Shown: positions 1-10,803, numbered from the stretch's first letter. The stretch is 63,018 bases of DNA from Paludibacteraceae bacterium (GCA_905233925.1 CAJOFV010000002.1:1-63018), one strand, 5' to 3'. Notes: generated from the letters alone by a model not told the origin. Made by a program: numbers and translations.

Positions 1-58
1 GCCTATAATTTTTAAGCCCAGCCCGAACAATCGAAAACAGCCCTGAACCATTCTGAAC

Positions 59-89
59 CAAAAAAGTGTCCTTCGGGGCACTTTTTTTT
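59..89 (+). terminator. Hairpin with UUCG loop and T-run (AAAAAAGTGTCC-TTCG-GGGCACTTTTTTTT)
   Basis: Inverted repeat with one G-U pair followed by T8. Confidence 0.75.
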
Positions 90-90
90 C

Positions 91-118
91 GTTAAACGTT
101 AAACTTTCCACTTTCCAC
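91..118. repeat. 7-bp word array GTTAAAC GTTAAAC TTTCCAC TTTCCAC
   Basis: Read directly; near-identical array at 26229-26256. Confidence 0.85.
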
Positions 119-126
119 ACAAAAAA

Positions 127-158
127 TTTGCGCATTCAAATTTTTTGTAGTACCTTTG
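127..158 (+). promoter_or_regulatory. Bacteroidota-type promoter TTTG-N20-TACCTTTG upstream of nadC
   Basis: Matches -33 TTTG / -7 TAnnTTTG. Confidence 0.75.
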
Positions 159-178
159 CCGCGAAAAAAATATATAGC

Positions 179-1045
179 ATGAAAACAGAAGAATTGCGCA
201 AGCTGATTGCGCTGTGGTTTGAAGAAGATATCCGCGACGGTGACCATACCTCGCTCAGTTGTATCCCGCCCACACAAATGGGCTGCCAGCAGCTAATCGT
301 CAAAGATACCGGCATCATCGCCGGTATAGAAGTGGCCAAGGAAATAATCCGTTACTTCGACCCCGAATGCCGTGTCGAGCAGTTCTTGCACGACGGCGAC
401 GCGGTCAAGCCAGGAGATGTCGCGTTCCGTGTTTATGGCAAAGAACTGAGCCTGCTGCAGATTGAGCGCACGATGCTGAATATCATGCAGCGTATGTCCG
501 GCGTGGCAACAACGGCACATAAGTACCAAAGTCTCATAGACGACACCGGCTGCCATGTGCTCGACACCCGCAAAACAACGCCCGGACTGCGTTACCTGGA
601 GAAGGAAGCAGTGGTTATCGGCGGCGGTATGAATCACCGTATAGGTCTGTTCGACATGATTCTGCTCAAGGATAACCATGTGGACTTCGCAGGCGGCATC
701 ACGAACGCGCTCACCCGTGCACGCGATTATTGTAAAGAGAAAGGCAAAGACCTGCGCATAGAGATTGAAGTGCGCAATATGCAGGAGATAAAAGAGGCGC
801 TGGCAACAAATATCCCCGACCGTATTATGTTGGACAACTTCACGCCCAAACAAACGCGCGAGGCTGTGATTGTCATCCGCGCCTGGGAACAGTCTGCCGG
901 CAGACACATGGAAATAGAATCGTCGGGCGGTATTACCCTCGATACTATTCGCGATTATGCCCTGTGCGGCGTGGACTTTGTGTCCGTAGGCGCACTGACG
1001 CACTCTGTGAAGTCGCTGGATATGAGTTTCAAAGCCCTGCGGTAA
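179..1045 (+). CDS. nadC: Nicotinate-nucleotide pyrophosphorylase (quinolinate phosphoribosyltransferase)
   Basis: ORF translation (LDTRKTTPGLRYLEKEAVVIGGGMNHRIGLFDMILLKDNH); start moved to ATG 179. Confidence 0.95.
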   Translation: MKTEELRKLIALWFEEDIRDGDHTSLSCIPPTQMGCQQLIVKDTGIIAGIEVAKEIIRYFDPECRVEQFLHDGDAVKPGDVAFRVYGKELSLLQIERTMLNIMQRMSGVATTAHKYQSLIDDTGCHVLDTRKTTPGLRYLEKEAVVIGGGMNHRIGLFDMILLKDNHVDFAGGITNALTRARDYCKEKGKDLRIEIEVRNMQEIKEALATNIPDRIMLDNFTPKQTREAVIVIRAWEQSAGRHMEIESSGGITLDTIRDYALCGVDFVSVGALTHSVKSLDMSFKALR

Positions 1046-1051
1046 CGGATG

Positions 1052-2056
1052 ATGAAACGTTTGTTCATAGTATCAGCTTTTGCGCTTGCTCTTGTTCTGG
1101 GCGGCTGCAAAGACAAGAACACTGCCGAGGAGACACCTGCCGGCATGCTGACTTTGGAACAGCAGAAAACCTATCTCCGGCAAGCGGGCAAGCAGTTGCG
1201 CGAAGCGTTTCATACGCCCGAACAGGAATCCGCGGCAGAGTTCGCAGAAGCGTTTTGGAGCGAATATGACGGCACGCACACGAATGTCTATGCCCTGCCT
1301 AAACGGCTTGCCGCGCTGGCGCAAGGAGACGGCATGCCTGTATGTGAGGAAAAATCTCTGTTCCCGCTTGGGGAGGGCGAGGTGTTCGACTTGTCTTTCC
1401 TGGACAGCGGCGGCGAGACCTGCGTGCTTCACGCCACCCACACGTCCTTCGTGCTGATGCAGGGTCAAAAGGAGTTGTTTGGCTATGAGGTCGTTTATTC
1501 CGAAACGGAGATGATTATTGATACCGTTCGTTTCCGCGTTGCGAACAGGATAGGGCAGCTTTGCGTGCATGTGAATGACTCCGCAGCGGCGGCCACCTAC
1601 AAACTGACCGACGGCGGCACAGCGCTTATAGATGCCTCCGTGAATCTTATGGGGTACGGTTTGTGCAGTCTCTCGGATTGTATCAATGTCCGAACAGGCG
1701 TCACGAATGGCATCATCTTTGCCAACGAATATGCCGAATGGTGCAAGAACAACGGGGAGCAGGCTCTGACGCTGCAGCAGGCGCAGTACAAGGCACTCAT
1801 CCTCAACAAATACGTCTATGCCGGTATTTTCTTTCCGCAAACAGGCGGAACGGAGCAGCTGCAACTTAAGCAACTCGCGACAGAACAGTCCGGCGGTGCT
1901 TACGATGCCGAAACGGTGCTCTTCTTTACAAAAGACCAGACTTCAACGCGGGTGCTGAATTATTTTGAGTACAATTATTATGAGAAGGTTTTCTCCCTGA
2001 CGGAATACCTTGCACAGGCTTATATCCGTTTCAGGACTTCTGCTGCCAAATCGTGA
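1052..2056 (+). CDS. Hypothetical lipoprotein
   Basis: Signal peptide with lipobox (ALVLGGC-K). Confidence 0.75.
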   Translation: MKRLFIVSAFALALVLGGCKDKNTAEETPAGMLTLEQQKTYLRQAGKQLREAFHTPEQESAAEFAEAFWSEYDGTHTNVYALPKRLAALAQGDGMPVCEEKSLFPLGEGEVFDLSFLDSGGETCVLHATHTSFVLMQGQKELFGYEVVYSETEMIIDTVRFRVANRIGQLCVHVNDSAAAATYKLTDGGTALIDASVNLMGYGLCSLSDCINVRTGVTNGIIFANEYAEWCKNNGEQALTLQQAQYKALILNKYVYAGIFFPQTGGTEQLQLKQLATEQSGGAYDAETVLFFTKDQTSTRVLNYFEYNYYEKVFSLTEYLAQAYIRFRTSAAKS

Positions 2057-2577
2057 ACCGGTACAGAACCGTCGTTGACAAGAACGATGTCTGCAAGCGC
2101 GCGGGCGTCGTTTTTTTGCGCTTGAATGCGGGCTTTGACTTGCTCGGGATTACTGTGGTCACGGGCAACTGTACGGGCAATGCGGATTTCCTCCGGCGCG
2201 TCAATATAGACCACTTTGTCACAAAGGGTATTCATTCCGCTTTCGTATAAGATGGCACATTCAACAAAGCAAACGTTTTTGCCTTTAGCCCAATGCTCCA
2301 CATCAAACCGCACCGCCGGATGAACGATGGCGTTCAGCCGGTGCAGCAGGTCTGGATCGGCAAAGACTTGTGCGGCAACTTTGTCGGTCAAGTAGGTGTC
2401 GCCGTCAAAGACCTCGCTGCCGAATAGCGTCTCAATCTGCGAACGCACTGCGGGATTGTGCACGATGATGCGTTTGGCTTCGCGGTCGGTGTCATACACC
2501 GGATAACCCTGCTTTGCCAACTCCGCCGCTATCGTGGACTTGCCGCTTCCTATTCCGCCTGTGATGCCAATGGTCAT
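2020..2577 (-). CDS. coaE: Dephospho-CoA kinase
   Basis: MTIGITGGIGSGKSTIAAEL P-loop; start at 2577. Confidence 0.93.
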   Translation of the reverse strand: MTIGITGGIGSGKSTIAAELAKQGYPVYDTDREAKRIIVHNPAVRSQIETLFGSEVFDGDTYLTDKVAAQVFADPDLLHRLNAIVHPAVRFDVEHWAKGKNVCFVECAILYESGMNTLCDKVVYIDAPEEIRIARTVARDHSNPEQVKARIQAQKNDARALADIVLVNDGSVPVHDLAAEVLKRI

Positions 2578-2580
2578 ACA

Positions 2581-2628
2581 AAGATTTGAAGATTTGAAGA
2601 TTTGAAAATTTGAAGATTTAGAATTGGA
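2581..2628. repeat. 8-bp word array (AAGATTTG)n, about 6 units
   Basis: AAGATTTG x3, AAAATTTG, AAGATTTA, GAATTGGA. Confidence 0.85.
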
Positions 2629-4486
2629 AATAGATGAAGGGCTGCATATCCGCCGTAATGAACTGGTAGATAACAAACACCGCGACTACAACGCATAGTA
2701 CCATCAGCCAGAGCGGCATGAGCGCAAAGTTAATGCGATACCACTGTTTGAATTTCGTCGGCAGCCAGTGAATAACCATACCGAGCAGGAAGAGAATAAC
2801 CACGTAGCGGTACTCCCACATGAACGGCAGAATAATCCGGCTGTCCCACGCGCCGCCGATTTGGTTGACCATGTTCGTGGCGGTCTCCCACGCAACCTGA
2901 TTCGCCGTAGCAGGGTCAAGATTACTGGACGAGCGGAAGAACAAACGCGTGAAGGTAATGAACGTGAAGGTCTGTAATACCGCCCACGCCGTGCTGAGCC
3001 AAGTGTTGCTCTCCTTGCGGCGGATAAGCCAGACAATATAGTGTATAAACGTGCCGGCGCAAAGAATGAGTGTCCATACCTTGAACAAGTGCAGCACCGG
3101 CAACGCCCACACATAATCCGCCGCATATATGCCGCCTGCTAACAGTAGCATGATGAGCATACGCAGATGCCAGTTCATTACGCGCCAGAACTTGTTCAGA
3201 ATCATGCCGATGCCGTTCAGTCCGCCCCAAATCATGAAGTTCCAGCTTGCACCGTGCCACAAGCCGCCGAGCAGCATTACGATGAACGAGTTGAGATTGG
3301 CATAGAGCAGTTTGCGGTGCGAGGGCACGGTCAGTCCCACAATAGCCACAGTCAGACCAATGGCGGCGATAATGCCGGTTGCTATCCATGAGCCGGTGAG
3401 TACGAGTGCAATAAGCGCAATAAGAATAATCCAGAAGTAGGTGCCGAATGTGGCGTTACGGTTACCGCCGAGCGGTATATATAAATAGGTCTTGAGCCAC
3501 CGGCTGAGTGACATGTGCCACCTGCGCCAGAACTCCTGCGGATTCTGGGACTTGTAGGGCGAGTCGAAGTTCTTCGGCAGATAGAAACCCATGAGTAACG
3601 CCACACCGATAGCTATGTCCGTGTAGCCGGAGAAGTCCGCATATACCTGCATGGAGTATGCAAACAGCGCGAACAGGTTCTCAAAGCCCGAGAAAAGTAG
3701 TGGATTATCAAATACACGGTCGATGAGGTTTACTGCCAGATAATCGCTGAGGATAATCTTCTTCGCCAAACCGTTGAGCATCCAGAATACCGCAATGCCG
3801 AACTGTCTGCGCCCGAGGTGGAAGGGCTTGTATAGCTGCGGAATGAACTCCGAAGCACGCACAATAGGTCCTGCTACCAGTTGCGGGAAGAACGATACGT
3901 AAAAGCCGAAGTCCAGGATGTTCTTGACCGGCTTCACGCGCCCGTGGAACACATCCGAGGTGTAGGAAATGACTTGGAATAGATAGAACGATATGCCCAC
4001 CGGCAGAATAATCGTGTCCACCAGGAAGCGTCCGCTGTTGCTGAAACCGTTGCCGATGTAGGCGAACAAATCAAACACTTCCAGACTCAACCCGAACATG
4101 TCATTGAGCATGTTCGTGAAGAAGTAGGCGTATTTGAAGTATGCTAACAGGCCGAGGTCGATGACGACAGAGAGTACAAGCCACGCTCTGCTTTTGGCCT
4201 GTGACGCCCGGGTTCGGTCTATCTGCTGCGCTATCAACCAGTCGGACAGCGTAACAAAAGCAAGGATGAGCAGGAAAATGCCGCTTGTCTTGTAGTAGAA
4301 GAACCAACTGACTGCCATCAGGTACACGTTGCGCATGTGCATGCGTCCGCGGCTTTGCTTCTGACGGTCAATAATCAGTGCGAAGAGCGCATAGACAATT
4401 GCGAAGAACGCCCAGAAGTAAAAGTGCGTGAACAGCAGCGGGTGCGCTGTGTCAAAGAGGAATATGTTCTTCAGTATCTCGCTCAT
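2618..4486 (-). CDS. MBOAT-family O-acyltransferase (AlgI/DltB-like)
   Basis: Multi-TM protein with FWRRWHMSLSRWLKTYLYIPLGGN and LLGGLWHGASWNFMIWG motifs. Confidence 0.92.
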   Translation of the reverse strand: MSEILKNIFLFDTAHPLLFTHFYFWAFFAIVYALFALIIDRQKQSRGRMHMRNVYLMAVSWFFYYKTSGIFLLILAFVTLSDWLIAQQIDRTRASQAKSRAWLVLSVVIDLGLLAYFKYAYFFTNMLNDMFGLSLEVFDLFAYIGNGFSNSGRFLVDTIILPVGISFYLFQVISYTSDVFHGRVKPVKNILDFGFYVSFFPQLVAGPIVRASEFIPQLYKPFHLGRRQFGIAVFWMLNGLAKKIILSDYLAVNLIDRVFDNPLLFSGFENLFALFAYSMQVYADFSGYTDIAIGVALLMGFYLPKNFDSPYKSQNPQEFWRRWHMSLSRWLKTYLYIPLGGNRNATFGTYFWIILIALIALVLTGSWIATGIIAAIGLTVAIVGLTVPSHRKLLYANLNSFIVMLLGGLWHGASWNFMIWGGLNGIGMILNKFWRVMNWHLRMLIMLLLAGGIYAADYVWALPVLHLFKVWTLILCAGTFIHYIVWLIRRKESNTWLSTAWAVLQTFTFITFTRLFFRSSSNLDPATANQVAWETATNMVNQIGGAWDSRIILPFMWEYRYVVILFLLGMVIHWLPTKFKQWYRINFALMPLWLMVLCVVVAVFVIYQFITADMQPFIYFQF

Positions 4487-4506
4487 TCCTTTCTACTTTG
4501 GTCTTT

Positions 4507-5907
4507 CTACTTTTGTCCAATCTTCTTCTCAAGCCACTGCCACAACAATCCGCCTGCTTTGTCTGCGCCGCGTTGCGAGAAATGTACACCGTCTGTGGCG
4601 GCGAGTCCTTTCTCGTTCCAGGCTTGCATGGAGTTCCATCCACCCATAGCTTCATACAGACTCCAGTACGCGATGCCTTCTGACGCAGCCATCTTTGCCA
4701 ACTGACGATCCATTTGCGGCAGCATGGGGTAGGTGGTTTTCTCGCCTTCGATAACCGTAGTCATGTCTGACGGGCCAACGAATAATATACTCGCATTCGG
4801 TGCACAAGCCTGCAAATAACGAATTTGCCGGCGCATGGAGTTGGCATAGCCACGCACACGTTCCGGCGTGTCTGCCCACGGCATAACGTTGCCGCCAAAC
4901 TGCAAAATGATAAGCCGTGTATTCGTTTCGCGGAAGAATTGACGCAACTGTGCCTCGCTGATTTTCGTGAATACATTGCCCGAACCTCCGCGCATAGGGA
5001 TGTTATCCACAATGACACCGGTCTCGGTCTCCAGCGACACACCATAGACTTCTCCTTGTCCGGTAAACTCCAGCGTGCATTCTGACGAACCTTCCGGCAG
5101 GGATAGTATGTTTCCCGAACGGGCATTTACCTCTACGCCTGCGGTCTTCAGCAGCCGTACTTGGTTGAAATGGTTTGCGCTTGTCAGTTTGCCGTTCGGC
5201 TCTACGCGCATAACGAGATTGTCAGTTCCGGCTTTTAGCAGCGTGTCCATGAGTGCCACTTGCCCCATGGGGCCGTAGTTGTTGCTGTCGCGCTGCTGGC
5301 TTTTTGGACCATATACCAAATAGCGCTGCGGTGCGGTCTTCATGCTTGCGGTTTTGCCGTTTACGGTCAGGCTCTGCCGTACTGTTCGCGTCGGAATAGT
5401 CTGGTAAAGCGGCAATATTCCGGGACCTCCTCCGCCGTATAACGCTTGCAGTTGGCGGCGTATAGTTGCCGTAATACGGTCTTCTTCAATTTGTGAGTCG
5501 CCGTAATGCACTACGCGCACTTGGCGTGTGCCTGCTTCCTGCAAGCCTGCAATGAACGCGTCCAACGCACCTGCAGAAGGCTTGACGGCAGGCAAGGTGT
5601 CGGGAACGACTTTCGTTTCCGGTGTGGCTTTTTCCGCTTCCACTTTCTCTTCCGCCTCCACTTCCGCTAACAGTTCGCTGCTGTCATTCAGCCAAACAAC
5701 CGGTTCCGGTCGCGGACGACGAATAGGCTGCTGCGGAACAGAGTCCGCGGAATGTATTGTATCCAGAGGAATGAAAGTGCTGATCGGTTTCCAACGCAAG
5801 TCCCCAAAGACGGGGCGTGCAAACTCATACGCCGTACAAATTGCGCCTAACAGCACCAGGCATGAAGCAATGAAAAGCACGATATGTCGCGGACGCATTT
5901 CTCGCAT
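4507..5907 (-). CDS. SGNH/GDSL-like hydrolase, probable partner of the MBOAT protein
   Basis: N-terminal TM; VHYGDSQIEEDR and DGVHFSQRGADKAGG motifs; adjacent to MBOAT. Confidence 0.75.
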   Translation of the reverse strand: MREMRPRHIVLFIASCLVLLGAICTAYEFARPVFGDLRWKPISTFIPLDTIHSADSVPQQPIRRPRPEPVVWLNDSSELLAEVEAEEKVEAEKATPETKVVPDTLPAVKPSAGALDAFIAGLQEAGTRQVRVVHYGDSQIEEDRITATIRRQLQALYGGGGPGILPLYQTIPTRTVRQSLTVNGKTASMKTAPQRYLVYGPKSQQRDSNNYGPMGQVALMDTLLKAGTDNLVMRVEPNGKLTSANHFNQVRLLKTAGVEVNARSGNILSLPEGSSECTLEFTGQGEVYGVSLETETGVIVDNIPMRGGSGNVFTKISEAQLRQFFRETNTRLIILQFGGNVMPWADTPERVRGYANSMRRQIRYLQACAPNASILFVGPSDMTTVIEGEKTTYPMLPQMDRQLAKMAASEGIAYWSLYEAMGGWNSMQAWNEKGLAATDGVHFSQRGADKAGGLLWQWLEKKIGQK

Positions 5908-7403
5908 TACTTCTTCCACAATGCCCGTGTAAAGAGCAGAATAACCGTGAATATCTCAAGACGACCGATAAGCATGACGAACGTCATCATCCATTTTGCT
6001 ACCGGCGGGAATAGCGCATACGTGCCTGCAGGACCGTACTGACCGATGCTCGGACCGATATTACCTATGGCGGAAACGGCTGCGCCCAACGACTCGTCAA
6101 AGTCCACACCGGTTGCGCAGAACACCAACGTCGTTCCAATCAAAATCATCAGATAGAACACCATGAATGCCATCACGTTGTTCGTTGTTTGTTGCGTAAT
6201 AGGCCGGCCGTTCAGCTTCACCGGAACGATGGCGTTCGGGTGAATACGGCGTTTGAACTCCGCAAAGCCGCTCTTGGCGAAAATCATCAGTCTTACCCAC
6301 TTGATGCCGCCGGACGTACTGCCCGACGAAGCACCGGTGAACATCAGGAAGAATACTACTACCCAGAGGAACGGTGCCCACGTCATATAATCCGCGATAG
6401 CGAAACCGCAGCTCGTCATCGTTGCAACGGTTGTGAAGAATCCTTCGCGGAACGCTGTCTCAAGATGCCGGAAGAACTCTCCCGCTCCGCAGCTCCAGTT
6501 GCCTTCCAGAAGCCACTGCATTGTCAGTCCGATGGTCAGCACGGCGGTTACAACGCCTACTGCGCCCAAGTACCAGTGCGTTTCTTCGTCCTCCCACAAG
6601 CGTCTTGGCTTGGCGCGGAAGACAAGGATTATAAGTCCGAAGTTAATACCGGCCAATAGTGTAAAGAGGCCGATGGTATAGTGTATCGCCGGATTTGTAT
6701 AGTATGCAATACTGAGGTTCTTGGTCGAGAAACCGCCGGTTGCAACCGTTGAGAACGAGTGGCACACGCTGTCAAATATCGGCATGCCTTCGATCCACAG
6801 CAGTCCGACTTCCAGTACTGTGAGCAGGATATACGTTATCCACAAATGCTTGGCGGTGTCGGCGATTCGCGGACTGAGTTTCTCATAACTCAGTCCCGTC
6901 ACTTCTGCTGCATATAACTGCATGCCGCCCAGTCCGAACATGGGCAGTAGCGCAATGGAGAGCACGATGATTCCCATACCTCCGAGCCACTGCGTCATGG
7001 CACGCCAGAACAGCGCTCCATGCGTCAGGCACTCAATGTCATCCAGAATCGTTGCGCCTGTTGTTGTGAAGCCCGACATGGTTTCAAACCACGCGTCCGT
7101 TACGTCGGGGATTTGTCCGCTCAGGAAGTAGGGGAGGAATCCGAATGCGGAGAACACTACCCACACAAGCGCCACAATGACGTATCCCTCGCGCTCGCCT
7201 ACATGCGGGTCAGCGTTTCGGCCGAAGTACAAGCCCCACAAACCCGCAGACAGCGTCAGTACTGTCGAAACAAGGAATGCGCCGTCATCAGGGTCTTTGT
7301 AGAAGAAAGACACAATGGTCGCAATCGCCATGAACACCGACTCGATGAGCAGCAGTGCGCCAAGCGTTTTGACAACTAACCGTGTGTTAAATGCTCTTGT
7401 CAT
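5907..7403 (-). CDS. trkH: TrkH-type potassium uptake protein
   Basis: SGFTTTGATILDDIE, FSTVATGGFSTKN, TMTSCGF, SAIGNIGPSIG selectivity-loop motifs. Confidence 0.92.
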   Translation of the reverse strand: MTRAFNTRLVVKTLGALLLIESVFMAIATIVSFFYKDPDDGAFLVSTVLTLSAGLWGLYFGRNADPHVGEREGYVIVALVWVVFSAFGFLPYFLSGQIPDVTDAWFETMSGFTTTGATILDDIECLTHGALFWRAMTQWLGGMGIIVLSIALLPMFGLGGMQLYAAEVTGLSYEKLSPRIADTAKHLWITYILLTVLEVGLLWIEGMPIFDSVCHSFSTVATGGFSTKNLSIAYYTNPAIHYTIGLFTLLAGINFGLIILVFRAKPRRLWEDEETHWYLGAVGVVTAVLTIGLTMQWLLEGNWSCGAGEFFRHLETAFREGFFTTVATMTSCGFAIADYMTWAPFLWVVVFFLMFTGASSGSTSGGIKWVRLMIFAKSGFAEFKRRIHPNAIVPVKLNGRPITQQTTNNVMAFMVFYLMILIGTTLVFCATGVDFDESLGAAVSAIGNIGPSIGQYGPAGTYALFPPVAKWMMTFVMLIGRLEIFTVILLFTRALWKK

Positions 7404-8737
7404 TCTTTGAAGAATCGCTCTAACTTTCTGATTACGTGGCTTTTGCAGAATACAACGACCTTGTCGCCTTGCAGTATTTGCGTGTCACCGTTCACTAATA
7501 TTCCTTCGCCTGCACGGACTATTCCGGCGATTGTGCTATCTTTAGGCAAGCCCATTCGTTTGATTTCACAGCGTGTGATGCGTGAACCTTCCTCCGCGCT
7601 GAATTCCACGATTTGTGCGTCCGCACTGGTCAGGTTCCGTACGTTCAGCACGCTTGCATTCAACAGCAGCTGGTAGATGTACGATGCCGCGATGGTTTTC
7701 TTGTTCAGCACGGCGCCTACATCCAGACCTTCCGCCATTTGGATATAATCAATATTCTCCACTTCTGCGATGGTTTTCCGCACACCGAAGCGTTTCGCCG
7801 CAAGACATGCAAAGATGTTCGCCTCGCTGTTTTCCGTTACGGCTACAAATGCGTCTGCGTCCTGTATGCCTTCTTCTTTCAGTGTCTCCATGTCAGAGCC
7901 GTCTGCATTGATTATCAGTGCGTTATCCACTTTCTGACTCAAGTTGTAGCACAGCTCTTTGTTCACTTCCAGAATCTTGATGTTCATTTCCCGTGGCAGC
8001 GACTGCACCGCTTTCTGTGCGATTTTGCTGCCGCCGAAGAAGATGACATTCTTTATCTCCTGTTCCTTTTTGCCCAACTGGTCGCGCATGAAATCAAGGT
8101 TATCGTGTGTGCACACCACATATACCATGTCATTGAGTTCAATAGCGTCATTGCCGGTCGGAATAATGGTGTCATTGCCTCGCTTGATAGCAACCACACG
8201 GTATTTGCCATGCGCGAAATAGCCCGAACTGAATGTCTGTCCGACGGCTTCACATTCTTCGCGGATTTTCACCACGCACAACTCCAAAGCGCCGTCGCAC
8301 AACTCGATATGATAACGCATCCAGTTGATTTTCAGCGACTCCACGATTTCGTGTGCCGCCAACACTTCCGGATAAATAAGATGGTTCAGACCCATCGTTT
8401 CGAAGAACTTCTTGTTGGCGGGCAGCAGATATTCATAGTTGTCGATTCGCGCCAGCGTCTTCTTCGCGCCGAGTTGGTTCGCCATGAGACAAGCGGTCAT
8501 GTTCTCCGTCTCATGCGGCGTTACAGAGATGAACAGGTCGCAGTCTTTGACACCGATATCTTTCAGGTCATGGATGGATGTCGGGCTGCCCACTTTCGTC
8601 AGCAGGTCATATTCGGCATCGAGGTCGCCGAGTTTCTCGGCTTTCTCGTCCATTAGACTGATTTCCATGTTTTCGCGCGACAGCAACTTTGCCAAGTGTC
8701 TGCCTACTTCTCCAGCTCCTGCAATAATGATTCGCAT
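7400..8737 (-). CDS. trkA: Trk system NAD-binding protein
   Basis: Two RCK/TrkA-N domains ([19 protein letters not shown]). Confidence 0.93.
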   Translation of the reverse strand: MRIIIAGAGEVGRHLAKLLSRENMEISLMDEKAEKLGDLDAEYDLLTKVGSPTSIHDLKDIGVKDCDLFISVTPHETENMTACLMANQLGAKKTLARIDNYEYLLPANKKFFETMGLNHLIYPEVLAAHEIVESLKINWMRYHIELCDGALELCVVKIREECEAVGQTFSSGYFAHGKYRVVAIKRGNDTIIPTGNDAIELNDMVYVVCTHDNLDFMRDQLGKKEQEIKNVIFFGGSKIAQKAVQSLPREMNIKILEVNKELCYNLSQKVDNALIINADGSDMETLKEEGIQDADAFVAVTENSEANIFACLAAKRFGVRKTIAEVENIDYIQMAEGLDVGAVLNKKTIAASYIYQLLLNASVLNVRNLTSADAQIVEFSAEEGSRITRCEIKRMGLPKDSTIAGIVRAGEGILVNGDTQILQGDKVVVFCKSHVIRKLERFFKE

Positions 8738-10568
8738 ATACTTTGTTTATCTAATCTCAGCATCGAATAGAGTTCTTTCGTGCTGCCGTGTTCTACAAAT
8801 TGGTCCTTGACGCCAAGGCGCGTCACGTGTGCCGTATAGCCTTTGTCGGCAAAGTATTCCAGTACGGCACTGCCTAATCCGCCGCTGATAACGCCGTCTT
8901 CCACGGTTACCACTTTTTTGAAGTGTGTGCCTACGTAGTCCAAAATCTCTGTGTCTAACGGCTTCAGCCACCGCATGTCATAATGCGCGACCTGTAATCC
9001 GTCTATCGCCTCGGCGACGGTATTTCCTATAGCGCCTATACTCAACACTGCGAGGTCTTTTCCTTCTTTCAGACACACGCCTTTTCCTATATGCACGTCC
9101 TGATTCTTGCCGTCAGACTCCTGGCTTCTTCCCCTCGGATAGCGAATTGCAATAGGCCCTTTGAGTTCCACCGCCAGCCGCATCATTGCCCGCAGGTCGT
9201 CTGCTGTCCGTGGTGCGCCGACCGTCATGTTCGGAATAGGCCGCAAGTACGCCAAATCAAACAGTCCGTGGTGTGTTGCGCCGTCGTTTCCGACGATGCC
9301 GGCACGGTCGATGCAGAGAATGACATGCTGTTTGGGCAGCGCTACGTCGTGAATGATATTATCGTAGGCGCGCTGCAGGAAGAATAGATGTTGCAGAACG
9401 GAATAGTTCCCGTGCTGGCGAGTCCGGCGGAGAACGTCACCGCGTGTCCTTCCGCGATGCCAACGTCGAACACGCGTTCCGGCAGTTCTTTCTGCATGAT
9501 GGTCATGCTGCAGCCGCTTGGCATAGCGGGCGTGATACCTACAATCTTTTCGTTCTCTTTCGCCAACTCCAACAGTGTTTCTCCGAATACTTCCTGCCAC
9601 AACGGCGGAATGTCTCCTCCACCGTCCGTGCTCCTTTGACCGGATTCCACGTCAAACTCTCCGGGTGCATGCCAGGTGGTCTGGTCATTTTCCGCAGGTG
9701 CATAACCTTTGCCTTTTTTCGTAATGAGATGCAGCACTTTCGGACCTTTGTGGTTCTTTATCTCTTGGAGAATCCGCACCAAGTCCATTACGCTGTGACC
9801 GTCTGCCGGACCGAAATAGCGCAGGTTCATACCCTGGAAAATATTGTTCGGCTGCCGTGTGAGAATGGTCTTGAGATTAGTATTGAAGCGCCGCATGCGG
9901 TTGGTTTTGTGTTCGTCCATGAGGTGCCATTTCACCATCATCTGGTACAAATCCCACCGCCATTTGTTGTAGCGTTTGCTGGTCGTTATATCCACCAGGT
10001 ACTGCGTTATTCCGCCCTTCAGCGGATCAATCGCCATGTTGTTGTCATTGAGAATAATCAGCAGGTCGTTCTTGGTCATGGACGCATTATTCAGTCCCTC
10101 GAAGGCGAGACCACCGGTCATGGCTCCGTCTCCGATGACCGCCACGACATGCGGTTTTTTTGCTGCTGCGTTGTTGCCCAAGTCAATGCCAAGTGCCGCC
10201 GAAATAGAATTGCTGGCGTGTCCGGCAATGAACGCGTCGTATTCGCTTTCCAGCGGAGTGGGGAAGGGAGCGAGGCCTTTGAACTGGCGGTTCGTATGGA
10301 AGCGCTCGCGTCTGCCGGTCAGAATCTTGTGCGCGTAGGCTTGGTGCCCCACGTCCCACACGACTTTGTCGAACGGTGTATCGAACACATAGTGCACCGC
10401 CACGGCAATTTCTATCGCTCCGAGTGACGAACCGAGGTGCCCCGGATTATGGCTGAGCTCGCGGATAATGAAATCCCGCAGTTCCGCGCACACAGCAGGC
10501 AGCGCTGTTACCGGAAGTTTCTTCAAATCCGCCGGACTGTCGATATGATTCAGATACGTGTATTCCAT
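8704..10568 (-). CDS. dxs: 1-deoxy-D-xylulose-5-phosphate synthase, split by a frameshift near 9385
   Basis: ORF 9342-10568 carries the N-terminal part, ORF 8704-9600 continues at [16 protein letters not shown]. Confidence 0.93.
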
Positions 10569-10613
10569 GTATTGTTTTGTGCGCCCACGCGCACATTACT
10601 CCAATTTAGCGCG

Positions 10614-10645
10614 CAAAAGTACTGCTTTTTTTTTGTATCTGCAAA
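10614..10645 (-). promoter_or_regulatory. Promoter TTTG-N20-TACTTTTG upstream of dxs
   Basis: Motif match on minus strand. Confidence 0.7.
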
Positions 10646-10759
10646 TATTTCTGCTAATTTCCGTTATTTTCTCCCAAATTCAGATGTTTTTTGGAATAAC
10701 GGGCATAGCGGTCGAAGAAATTTTTTGAAAAATCCTTTTCCTCGGCCTATCGTCTCGGA

Positions 10760-10803
10760 AATCACATACGAATCACATATGAATCACATACCAATCACAT
10801 ACG
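10760..10803. repeat. 11-bp word array (AATCACATACG)x4
   Basis: AATCACATACG/AATCACATATG/AATCACATACC/AATCACATACG. Confidence 0.92.
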
